A stretch of DNA of 23,923 bases. Source: Poteriospumella lacustris. Taxonomy: Eukaryota > Sar > Chrysophyceae > Chromulinales > Dinobryaceae. Where the stretch lies: positions 1-23,923 of the forward strand of contig SMOI01000439.1 of NCBI GenBank assembly GCA_008000375.1. The letters run 5' to 3'. The translations under genes and the position numbers were made by a program. Positions 13,989 through 21,300 of this stretch are shown one piece after another. The notes beneath the pieces were generated by a model that saw only the letters and a program-made list of their open reading frames with translations, was not told the origin of the DNA and did no database searches. Numbering within the stretch: the first letter of the stretch is position 1; every line of letters starts with the position of its first letter.

Positions 13989-14408
13989 ATGTCTCAATTA
14001 ACTTTAAAACTGCGTCACAACCTCGCAATCGAAAATGCTGAACTCGTAATCATTGAACATTTGGTAAGTCAAATGGATTCTCTAAAGATTACACCAGAAA
14101 ACAAGTTGGATCCTGAATTGTTACTTGCTTTGTGTGAACTTACGGTCAAGATAATCAAGGATACAACCAAAAGTAAAGACAAGAGTAAACCGTTACTGAA
14201 GAAAAAGGAAGCCGAACAAATTAACAAAGAAGCAATTGTCTTATCCGCGTTAAGTAAGAAATTTAACGGTTTAACGTCAGAGGATGAAAACAATCTGAAA
14301 AAGTTGATTGCCTACAATGTTAATCATAAACTCTTAAAAAAAGGTTTCATGAGAACCGTACGGAAGGTTTTTGTAAGTTTGTTTTCCGCAATTCGAAGAC
14401 TCTTGTAA
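13989..14408 (+). CDS. Uncharacterised helical protein with basic amphipathic C terminus
   Basis: 139 residues; start in CATATATAGATG. It is divergently oriented from the GG-rich protein gene, with only 44 bases between the two ATGs, so the promoters are back to back. The N-terminal part is Leu-rich helix (ELVIIEHLVSQMDSLKI; PELLLALCELTVKIIKDTTK), the middle Lys-rich, and the last 30 residues (KLLKKGFMRTVRKVFVSLFSAIRRLL) form a basic amphipathic helix that could bind membranes or nucleic acid. No known family could be named. The gene is compact and complete. Confidence 0.7.
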   Translation: MSQLTLKLRHNLAIENAELVIIEHLVSQMDSLKITPENKLDPELLLALCELTVKIIKDTTKSKDKSKPLLKKKEAEQINKEAIVLSALSKKFNGLTSEDENNLKKLIAYNVNHKLLKKGFMRTVRKVFVSLFSAIRRLL

Positions 14409-14464
14409 GAAACTTTATATCTAACCTTCTCTATAAAACTATTCAAGAAAAAACCGGCATTCTA

Positions 14465-14560
14465 ATGTCTATGAACATTGAACAATTGGTAGTCATGAAA
14501 ACTTTGTTGATTATCAACTTAGATCCGAAAATTATCGCTTTAATTTTACTTTTTATTTAA
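14465..14560 (+). CDS. Possible 31-residue hydrophobic membrane peptide
   Basis: An ATG at 14465 (context ATTCTAATG) opens a 31-residue frame ending at TAA 14558-14560. Its C-terminal half is almost all Ile, Leu, Val, Phe and Ala (KIIALILLFI preceded by MKTLLIINLDP), long enough for a single membrane span. It lies 56 bases after the 139-residue gene. The start motif is weak (TCTAATG rather than TATTAATG), so it may be chance. Confidence 0.3.
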   Translation: MSMNIEQLVVMKTLLIINLDPKIIALILLFI

Positions 14561-15064
14561 GTATGTAAGTTTGTATTAAAACATTTACATTTGCCCCTTA
14601 ACAAAGAAAAACCACCAATAAGGTAGGATTGATTAATTTTTTTACTTACACTTTCTTCTTTAACACAATAGGTGAACCCTTGCCTTTTACTCTTTCATCT
14701 TTTCGTGTTCTTCTGTACACTTGCATATTAATACTTTCCTTCTCTTCTTTTTCTTCTACAAGGTGAAGAGGTGAAGGGGTGAAGGGTAAACTAAGTCTCA
14801 ACAAAAATTTGAAATCCAAAGTCAAAAATTTTTTGAGTCCTGTAAAATATCCCTACCACTTTTTTCACCCTTCACCTCTTCACCTTTTCTTTGTACGTAA
14901 GAATTGAACGAAAACATTTAACCTACCATTTTCGCGTTCTTCCTTTCTTCCAACGGTTTATTTCTTTATTTAATCAATTTTAGGGGTCAAAAAAACATAT
15001 ACAATTTCTTATTTTTTTATTTTTTTAAAAAATAATTTAAATATTTGTCTGAACATATATTAAT
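14561..15064. other. 500-base non-coding region upstream of the helicase, candidate origin
   Basis: No gene is seen. It holds pyrimidine-rich runs, a 19-bp inverted repeat (14760-14778 and 14868-14886), a duplicated CAAAAATTT inside the loop, and ends in a long A/T tract leading to the start motif of the replication gene (ATATATTAATATG). It is the longest AT-rich non-coding stretch outside the island. Position next to the replication protein and the palindromic structure make it a candidate replication origin or transcription boundary. Confidence 0.45.
14760..14886. repeat. 19-bp inverted repeat with GGTGAAG iterons
   Basis: AAGGTGAAGAGGTGAAGGG (14760-14778) has a perfect inverted copy CCCTTCACCTCTTCACCTT at 14868-14886, separated by 89 bases. 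The left arm continues into a third unit (GGGTGAAGGGT), so the arm is itself built of RGGTGAAG iterons of about 8 bases. The middle contains CAAAAATTT twice. The structure can extrude as a cruciform or fold as a stem in RNA. Confidence 0.85.
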
Positions 15065-17626
15065 ATGCAATTTGTCGAGAGAGTTCCAGTAGAGAGATGT
15101 CATTACCTTCTTACACTTTCCATTAAAGAGTACAAGAACATTATCGAACAACGTAAGGTAAAAGTGAACATGGACGATATTAAAACAAATTATGAACTGA
15201 TGCGTAACTTTTGCCAAACAATGATTAAAGCTAACGGCGAAATGTCTCGATTGTATAAATTTAGTGGAAGCAACAAATGTTGGTCACAAACAGAAAACAA
15301 TCAAGGTAAAGGTCGAATGTTTGTCGTCGCGAATGGTATCCAATCCATGATGCGAGAGGTTCGTGCGTTTTTATTTGATGGAGTTACTACCGATGTTGAT
15401 ATTTGCAATTGCCACCCTACCATTTTAAAATATGTTTGCGACAAGCATGAAATCCCTTGTGACAAGTTAACGAACTACATCGAGAACAGAGATGAGATTT
15501 TGAAACAATTTCCTTCGCGTGAAGAGGGTAAACATGCGTTCTTAATTGCAACTTATTCTGAGACGTTAAGCAAACAGTTTAAAAAGATTAAAGACTTTAC
15601 CGAGTATGATGTCCAATTGAAATCTATCCAACAAGCGGTCACGATTAAGAAATGTTACAAAGACATTGTCAAAGACGTAAACCCTAAGAAAGATTACAAC
15701 TTTGAAGGATCAGCCATTAACCTTATCTTGTGTTATTATGAAAACATGATTTTACAAACTATCGTCAAAGAAATGAACAAAATGAACATTGAAATCGGTG
15801 CGCTTATGTTTGATGGTTGTGAAATCTACGGAGATTATTATACAGATGACAATTTACTTAGACATTTAGAAAGCGTTGTCAATACCAAGTTTGAAGGCTT
15901 AAATTTAAAGCTTACGTACAAACCGCACGAATCCCCGATCAATATGCCGGATAACTTTACCCCTTCTGTGGATAACATGATGGTGAAATACGAAGACGTT
16001 GCTAAGACCTTTGAAAAGAACCATTTTAAGATTACACAATCCGCCGCCTTTGTTATCCGAGACAAAGAATCGATTTTATTGAAAACACGTTCAGATATCC
16101 GTACCGCCTACGAACATATTCATTTCAATACAGTTAAGAACGGTGAAATCAAGCGTGAAATCTTCATTGATGCTTGGTTAAAGTCTATTTCAGACAAAAA
16201 CGTTTTTGAAAAGTTGGATTGTTATCCCCAAGGGACTAAAGACAAAACCGTTTTCAATACGTGGGTACCTTTTTATGCCGCACAAATTGAAGAATACACC
16301 CCAAGTAAAAAAGGATTGAAAAGCTTTTTGAACCATATTAAAATCATGTGTAATCATAACGAAGAACATACTGACTATTTTATTAAATGGTTGGCTCACA
16401 TGGTTCAATACCCTGAAGTCAAACCAGGTATTGTTCCTATTTTAATCACAGAAAAGGAAGGCGCGGGTAAGAATAGATTAACAACTATTATTAAACGTGT
16501 CATTGGTCATGAGAAGTTTTTACAAACGTCGAACCCTAAGAAAGATGTGTTTTTACAATTCAATTCTCATTTGATCAACAAGTTCTTTATTGAGTTTAAT
16601 GAAATTGAATACAAAAAGATTGATGGAAACATGGCCGAGTTTAAAAATCTCATTACTGAAGAAACGTTATGTACCGAAATTAAAGGTGGTTCACATTTAG
16701 TTTGTAAGTCTTACCATCGTTGTATGGGAACGACGAATAAACAAACGCCGATCAAAGTGTCCAAAGAATCCAGACGTTTTATGTTGATTAACTCATCCGA
16801 TGAATTGGTCAACAATGCCGAGTATTTTACAAAGTTATCTGATTACATTGACGATGACAACGCTATCCGAACGTTTTACGATTACTTGATGGAAGTTGAT
16901 GTTCCAAAGAAGTTTAACAAGTTACCGAAACCTGTATCCGAATACGAAACCTTGGTATGTGACCTTTATGAAAACCCTATTAAACAATGGTTGCGCGATT
17001 TTACTGTTGAGAACATGGATATGACTGATACACTGACATACAATTCAAAAGAATGTTTAAACGCTTTTCAACATTGGACAACGACCAACAATGTTAAATA
17101 TGAAGTATCTGCAATTCAATTTGGTCAAAAGTTAGCGTTGTTAAACGTTCCAGGTGTTAAAAATGATCACAAGAAAACGGGAAATGTAAAACTATTTGAC
17201 TTTAAACTGTTAGCTAAACATTTCAAATTAGATGAAGAGAATGAAGGTTCTTCTGACATTGAAAGTGATTTTGTTGATGCTAAATCTGCATCTCAATCAG
17301 ATGAAGTCAAAGAATTGAAAAAGCTAATTGCTAAACTCCAAAAAGAAAACGAAAGCTTAAAGACTGACATGAAGCAAATGGAAAAGAATTATGTTCCTGT
17401 GAATGATAAAGTTGAACCTGAAGAAGAAGATGATGAGGGTGAAACTGAAGAAGAGGAGGATGAAGAGGAATACGAAGAAGAAGAGGAGGAGGAGGAAATC
17501 AAACCAAAGGTTGAAGTTCTTTCCACTCAGAAGATGGCAAAGAAAATAGCGTTCTTAAATGATGATGCTGCCTATGATACAAAAGAGATCTTTACCAAAT
17601 CAAAATTTCTAAACAAGCGTAAATAA
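15065..17626 (+). CDS. TVpol - superfamily 3 helicase fusion, main replication protein
   Basis: 853 residues; start in ATATATTAATATG. The N-terminal half fits the transposon/viral polymerase (TVpol) type, a distant family-A polymerase relative fused to SF3 helicases in several virophages and Polinton-like viruses: a motif-A-like TDVDICNCHPTIL (Asp112), and a motif-C-like ALMFDGCEIYG (Asp250). The helicase half has the pre-motif YFIKWLAHMVQYP (438-450), Walker A EKEGAGKNRL (463-472, with Asn after Lys as in DUF5906-type viral helicases), Walker B FFIEFNEIE (507-515), sensor MGTTNKQTPI (554-563) and ESRRF with a probable arginine finger (569). The C-terminal ~130 residues are a coiled coil followed by a Glu-rich stretch and a basic end. 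It would unwind and possibly prime or copy the viral genome. The TVpol call is moderately sure, the helicase call firm. Confidence 0.85.
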   Translation: MQFVERVPVERCHYLLTLSIKEYKNIIEQRKVKVNMDDIKTNYELMRNFCQTMIKANGEMSRLYKFSGSNKCWSQTENNQGKGRMFVVANGIQSMMREVRAFLFDGVTTDVDICNCHPTILKYVCDKHEIPCDKLTNYIENRDEILKQFPSREEGKHAFLIATYSETLSKQFKKIKDFTEYDVQLKSIQQAVTIKKCYKDIVKDVNPKKDYNFEGSAINLILCYYENMILQTIVKEMNKMNIEIGALMFDGCEIYGDYYTDDNLLRHLESVVNTKFEGLNLKLTYKPHESPINMPDNFTPSVDNMMVKYEDVAKTFEKNHFKITQSAAFVIRDKESILLKTRSDIRTAYEHIHFNTVKNGEIKREIFIDAWLKSISDKNVFEKLDCYPQGTKDKTVFNTWVPFYAAQIEEYTPSKKGLKSFLNHIKIMCNHNEEHTDYFIKWLAHMVQYPEVKPGIVPILITEKEGAGKNRLTTIIKRVIGHEKFLQTSNPKKDVFLQFNSHLINKFFIEFNEIEYKKIDGNMAEFKNLITEETLCTEIKGGSHLVCKSYHRCMGTTNKQTPIKVSKESRRFMLINSSDELVNNAEYFTKLSDYIDDDNAIRTFYDYLMEVDVPKKFNKLPKPVSEYETLVCDLYENPIKQWLRDFTVENMDMTDTLTYNSKECLNAFQHWTTTNNVKYEVSAIQFGQKLALLNVPGVKNDHKKTGNVKLFDFKLLAKHFKLDEENEGSSDIESDFVDAKSASQSDEVKELKKLIAKLQKENESLKTDMKQMEKNYVPVNDKVEPEEEDDEGETEEEEDEEEYEEEEEEEEIKPKVEVLSTQKMAKKIAFLNDDAAYDTKEIFTKSKFLNKRK

Positions 17627-17686
17627 ATACTTTAACATTTATTTAAATTTTTATTTTAAAAAAATAAATATATATTCTAATATTAT

Positions 17687-17908
17687 ATGAGAGATAAATA
17701 CGAATATTTACCTTCTGGTGAAGAACCGATCAAATTTAAGACCATTAATGACCTTGCCGAACATTTACAATTAGAACCCCATATTGTACGGGCAATTATT
17801 GACTACCATGAGAACAGAACAAAGTGCCCAAAGAAAGTACATAAATGTAATCGAGAATTGTATGAGAGTACTGTTATAAAGGAAATCAAACGTGTCATCC
17901 CTAACTAA
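17687..17908 (+). CDS. Small putative helix-turn-helix protein
   Basis: 73 residues; start in TCTAATATTATATG. The stretch FKTINDLAEHLQLEPHIVRAIIDYH (about 17-41) has the shape of a helix-turn-helix ('s..elAe.lgls...V..ii') and also recalls NUMOD-type DNA-binding modules. Two Cys (KCPKKVHKC) follow, and the end is charged (YESTVIKEIKRVIPN). It lies in the replication block with its own start motif. DNA binding is plausible but rests on pattern only. Confidence 0.6.
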   Translation: MRDKYEYLPSGEEPIKFKTINDLAEHLQLEPHIVRAIIDYHENRTKCPKKVHKCNRELYESTVIKEIKRVIPN

Positions 17909-17923
17909 CTTATTTCAATTTTT

Positions 17924-17973
17924 AAATTATTAAAATATTAAGATTTAAAAATAAATATATATACTATATTAAT
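17924..17973 (+). repeat. 50-bp promoter-region repeat, copy 1
   Basis: The 50 bases from AAATTATTAAAATATTAAGA to the ACTATATTAAT touching the ATG at 17972 are identical to 18429-18478, 505 bases downstream, where the copy precedes the next gene. It covers the whole start-proximal upstream region, so both genes should be driven identically. Confidence 0.9.
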
Positions 17974-18406
17974 GGACGTGCAAAAAAAACAAGAGATCAC
18001 AATTAAGAAATTGAGAAAGGAATTGAAAGAAGCGTATGCCGTGAATGAAAAATTGGAAGAGGAAAATGAGACTTTGAAAAACCTTGTAAAAACAAACACA
18101 TATTTATTATTAGATGAATGTCATAAGGTTATCTCAAAGAATGTCTTTACATCTATAAACAACATTGCAAAAAGATTTGGAGAATACTCATGTGAACAAA
18201 AAAATACAAAACATTACAACCCATTATACAATCAGGATCCAGATGAATATAATCCACAATGTAAATTACATAAGGGGCGAATGACTAGATATGGAGAGTT
18301 TGATTTTGTATCTACCCATTTAAAAGATTTTGATACAATATTAAAAATACAAGCAGATGAGGAAGACGACGACGAGGACGACGACGATGATGAAGACGAC
18401 GATTAA
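17972..18406 (+). CDS. Coiled-coil protein with acidic tail, paralogue of the gene at 497
   Basis: 144 residues starting in CTATATTAATG. The N-terminal ~40 residues are a charged coiled coil (ITIKKLRKELKEAYAVNEKLEEENETLKNL), the middle has YLLLDECHKVISKNVFTSINNIAKRFGEY, then a Cys/His-containing part (NPQCKLHKGRMTRYGEF), and the last ~22 residues are nearly pure Asp/Glu encoded by GAC/GAT/GAG runs. It shares layout and residues with the 127-residue protein at 497-880, but the middle part is longer. It sits between the HTH gene and the gene before the PolB-like protein. Function unknown; partner of basic replication or virion proteins is a guess. Confidence 0.85.
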   Translation: MDVQKKQEITIKKLRKELKEAYAVNEKLEEENETLKNLVKTNTYLLLDECHKVISKNVFTSINNIAKRFGEYSCEQKNTKHYNPLYNQDPDEYNPQCKLHKGRMTRYGEFDFVSTHLKDFDTILKIQADEEDDDEDDDDDEDDD

Positions 18407-18425
18407 TTAATTTAAATAATTAATT
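18405..18425 (+). terminator. AT hairpin at the 3' end of the 17972 gene
   Basis: AATTAATT (18405-18412), loop TAAAT, AATTAATT (18418-18425): an 8-bp stem overlapping the stop region. It is the counterpart of the 10-bp hairpin at 877-901 after the paralogue, so gene and 3' signal were probably duplicated together. Confidence 0.5.
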
Positions 18426-18428
18426 TAA

Positions 18429-18478
18429 AAATTATTAAAATATTAAGATTTAAAAATAAATATATATACTATATTAAT
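18429..18478 (+). repeat. 50-bp promoter-region repeat, copy 2
   Basis: Identical over 50 bases to 17924-17973 and ending in ACTATATTAAT just before ATATGG of the next gene (ATG at 18479). See copy 1. Confidence 0.9.
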
Positions 18479-18859
18479 ATGGTCAAGCCAACTAAAAAGA
18501 ACTCATCCATTTCGTTTAAAACGTTACGAGACAAGAAGGGAAAAGATTATGCTGAGCAATATGTCTTCCAGATGGATCAAAACAAGTTTATGTCTTTTAA
18601 AGAGATGAATGAAATCTATAAAGACATTGCCAAACAGTATGATACACGTAACATTGTTATCCGTATTGGTGGACCGTCAACGTTCTTTGGTACCAATTCC
18701 AATTGGTTATCTGTAAAGAAATCCGGAATAGATCTAGAGACGTTAGAGTTAGATGACGAAGAGTATTTTAACCGCTTTCAAAAGACAGATAGAAACACCT
18801 TTGATAAGTTTACGAGTTTTGAAATTACGATCCAGAACACTAAAATAAATAAAAAATAA
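18479..18859 (+). CDS. Uncharacterised protein preceding the PolB-like gene
   Basis: 126 residues with start in CTATATTAATATG. It contains YAEQYVFQMDQNKFMSFKEMNEIYKDIAKQYDTRNIVIRIGG in the middle, suggesting an alpha/beta fold with a strand ending in I-R-I-G-G, then a Ser/Asn-rich loop (PSTFFGTNSNWLSVK) and an acidic helix (LETLELDDEEYFNRF). The end (FTSFEITIQNTKINKK) is basic. No known family could be assigned. It sits 43 bases before the family-B polymerase-like gene and may work with it (for example as a terminal-protein-like or accessory factor), but nothing in the sequence shows that. Confidence 0.7.
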   Translation: MVKPTKKNSSISFKTLRDKKGKDYAEQYVFQMDQNKFMSFKEMNEIYKDIAKQYDTRNIVIRIGGPSTFFGTNSNWLSVKKSGIDLETLELDDEEYFNRFQKTDRNTFDKFTSFEITIQNTKINKK

Positions 18860-18902
18860 AAAAATAAAGTCTTAAAAAATTAATATATATAGTAATTATA
18901 AG

Positions 18903-20213
18903 ATGCCAAGAAAGTTTACACCTCTTTTTTACTTTATCACGGTGAATAACCTTGCTACATATATCAGTAACGACGACGACGAAGTATACGAAGAAGATAT
19001 AGATACAGTCTATTCCTATTTGAAGTATCAGATTATCAATCTACGTTTATATCGTGGTTATGAACCATCTGTTAAAGGTTTGTTTACATTTAGAGATGAT
19101 TACAATCGTTGGACAGAAGAGATTGCTACCCCAGTATTCAAATCAGAAAATGGAAAACGTTATCGTATCCAAATGAAGAATTATCCAACTGTGAACAACG
19201 CTATTGTCAACATGGTGAAATCTTTTTCTTGTAAATACGATTTGGAAACTATTATGCAACAACCTAGCAGGGATGAACTGTATATAATAGAAAATGAATG
19301 TAACACCGGCGGATTACTTTATATGGATTTAGACTTGAAGGAAAAGCCTACAAACTTATACGGATACGATTTCAGTTCTGAATATCCAAATTGTATGCCC
19401 GGAATTGTTTTACCGAGAAAATGCGGAGAAAAACACGTTTTAGAAACGTTAGACTTTAACAAATTACGATTTGGTATTTACAGAGTCAAAATTAATTATA
19501 CAAATACAGATTTTAGAAAAGTGTTCTCCTTTACGTATTCAAATCATTATGTATCGAGACAGTTACGAGAACTTTATAAATATCGTGAACTATTTGGGTT
19601 AACATTTACATTGTTACCTGTTGATGATGACTATGATTACAACGCTTTCTTATATGCAGAAAAAGATTTCGTTGACATGAAAGATATCTTTGGTCCATGG
19701 TTAAAGAACGTGATGATGATTAAAGATCAATGTAGTAAAGACAATCAGCTTTGTAAAATGTTAATATCCAGCTCGTGGGGTTGCTTTTCAGAAGTCCGTA
19801 AGATTAGAATAGACAACGACGATCACGAAGCATTAGCAGACATTGACTTAGATGAAGTTTACTACAAAGGTTTCAATCCAGATTACGCCAAACACGAATA
19901 TGTCCCGTATGCCAATCCAGCGAAATATGCAGGGTTTTATAGATTAAAGTTATTTCTTACCGCGTCAGTAAGAACGTTCATGATGAATTATGCAATCAAG
20001 AATGATATATTACCTTTAATCGCACGTATTCACACTGACAGTTATATGTTAACACAACCTAAAGAGTTTTGTGTCAAACTGAATAAAAATATAATTCCCA
20101 AACCAGAAGCGAAATCAACAGGCTTTATTAAATTGTATAATTCACAACGATATTTCCATGTGTGTAAAAAGTGTAATTGTGAATATAAATATATAACAGG
20201 ACATGAATGTTAA
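18903..20213 (+). CDS. Short family-B DNA polymerase-like protein (palm only)
   Basis: 436 residues. It has the polymerase motifs in order: motif A YGYDFSSEYPN (Asp156; PolB 'D..SLYP'), motif B KMLISSSWGCFSE (Lys285; PolB 'K...N..YG'), motif C ARIHTDSYM (377-380; PolB 'Y.DTDS', here with His for the first Asp but the second, Asp379, kept), then TGFIKLYNSQRYF like the thumb 'KLK' element. Protein-primed PolB of Polintons is usually around 1000 residues and has an N-terminal 3'-5' exonuclease with a DxE motif; neither that length nor an exonuclease motif is seen. The C terminus ends in a zinc-ribbon-like CKKCNC...HEC. The start ATG at 18903 lacks the usual motif (AATTATAAG-ATG). It may be a minimal polymerase, a repair or priming enzyme, or a repurposed remnant that has stayed intact. 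Its stop overlaps the integrase stop by 4 bases. Confidence 0.75.
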   Translation: MPRKFTPLFYFITVNNLATYISNDDDEVYEEDIDTVYSYLKYQIINLRLYRGYEPSVKGLFTFRDDYNRWTEEIATPVFKSENGKRYRIQMKNYPTVNNAIVNMVKSFSCKYDLETIMQQPSRDELYIIENECNTGGLLYMDLDLKEKPTNLYGYDFSSEYPNCMPGIVLPRKCGEKHVLETLDFNKLRFGIYRVKINYTNTDFRKVFSFTYSNHYVSRQLRELYKYRELFGLTFTLLPVDDDYDYNAFLYAEKDFVDMKDIFGPWLKNVMMIKDQCSKDNQLCKMLISSSWGCFSEVRKIRIDNDDHEALADIDLDEVYYKGFNPDYAKHEYVPYANPAKYAGFYRLKLFLTASVRTFMMNYAIKNDILPLIARIHTDSYMLTQPKEFCVKLNKNIIPKPEAKSTGFIKLYNSQRYFHVCKKCNCEYKYITGHEC

Positions 20214-21280
20214 CTTTTCTTGAAGGCTTTGATATCATCCTCAAAACCATCTTCTATTAAATCAGATTCCTTTTCCCAAGTGCTATCTTTCTTTAGATAC
20301 CCTTTCCACCAAACTAAATAATATGTAACCTTTTTAACAACCTTTTTATCAAGTAGCTTTCTCACTAAATACGTTTTCTCTTTATTTTGACTCATCATTA
20401 ACTGATCCGCAGAAAATGATGTATTCGCGATGTCATTTAATACGTAACGGTAATACGGTGCATCTCCCATGACAATTACTTTCTCTATTCGGTGTGTAGT
20501 AGGTGACCATACAATATCACCTTTTCGAAACTTAGCATCGGGTAAAGGTTGATTTAACGCATTGTAAGGCCTATTTAATTTGTAATGTACCATATCACCC
20601 TTGTTATATTCAGGTTCACCCGCTTCGTCAGGATTAAAATGTGCTTGCTTCTCCCGTAGCTTCTTTAAGTCTCCTCTGTCTCTGTATCGATTTAAGGTTT
20701 CTCTCAACTGTGGTAATATAGGGGTCCAATCGGTTTGTTTCTTCTGTGTTTCTCTTTCTCTGTCGTTTAAATAAGAAAGTAACACACGAGAGATTTGTGC
20801 ATTAGCTCCTTCTACTACACCTTGTTGAGTATGTCTATATGGCATACTTACCTTGTGATGAATACCTTGATTTTCAAAGTATAGATGAAACTCTTTCTTA
20901 AACTCTGTACCGCCGTCAGAACTTAAACTAAACTTTGGCATGTCAACATATTTTCTTGAGAAGATCGTTTTTAAACTGTTCAAAGTCGTTTTACTCTCTT
21001 TGTTTTTCATAGGTTCAAAGTCTAACAAATTCGAACCTAAGTCAACGTATACTAATAAATATTTATATCCTTGTGGAGTTTCTGGAACGATTAACAAATC
21101 ACACATCCCATTATAGTTTTCGTATAGTGGTGTTGAATTCAGAAATTTATTAAACTTAGTTTGCTTCTTGTGTTTCAAGGTTAATGTTTCATCAATCTTT
21201 AAATCTTTAACTAGTTCTTGAAACTTTGTACGGGGTGTATATACATCTTTTGTTTCAGATTTGATGTCTTTCTTTTTCAT
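20210..21280 (-). CDS. INT: Retroviral-type (rve) integrase with chromodomain
   Basis: 356 residues from the ATG at 21280, chosen because CATATTTTAATATG touches it; an in-frame ATG at 21298 is upstream of that motif. The RNase-H-fold core has Asp61 (GMCDLLIVP), Asp122 (LSSDGGTEF) and Glu157 (TQQGVVEGANAQ), i.e. a D,D(34)E triad with the usual 'SDgGtEF' and 'G..E..N..i' contexts. Residues ~220-295 form an SH3-like DNA-binding part (FRKGDIVWSP). Residues ~300-356 are a chromodomain (TYLVRKLL...YYLVWWKGYLKKDSTWEKESDLI). No N-terminal HHCC zinc finger is visible. Mavirus and Polintons carry this type, which inserts linear viral DNA in the host genome; the chromodomain could guide it to modified histones. 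It ends against the PolB-like gene and lies just downstream of the penton. Confidence 0.92.
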   Translation of the reverse strand: MKKKDIKSETKDVYTPRTKFQELVKDLKIDETLTLKHKKQTKFNKFLNSTPLYENYNGMCDLLIVPETPQGYKYLLVYVDLGSNLLDFEPMKNKESKTTLNSLKTIFSRKYVDMPKFSLSSDGGTEFKKEFHLYFENQGIHHKVSMPYRHTQQGVVEGANAQISRVLLSYLNDRERETQKKQTDWTPILPQLRETLNRYRDRGDLKKLREKQAHFNPDEAGEPEYNKGDMVHYKLNRPYNALNQPLPDAKFRKGDIVWSPTTHRIEKVIVMGDAPYYRYVLNDIANTSFSADQLMMSQNKEKTYLVRKLLDKKVVKKVTYYLVWWKGYLKKDSTWEKESDLIEDGFEDDIKAFKKS

Positions 21281-21300
21281 ATTAAAATATGCAAACATTA

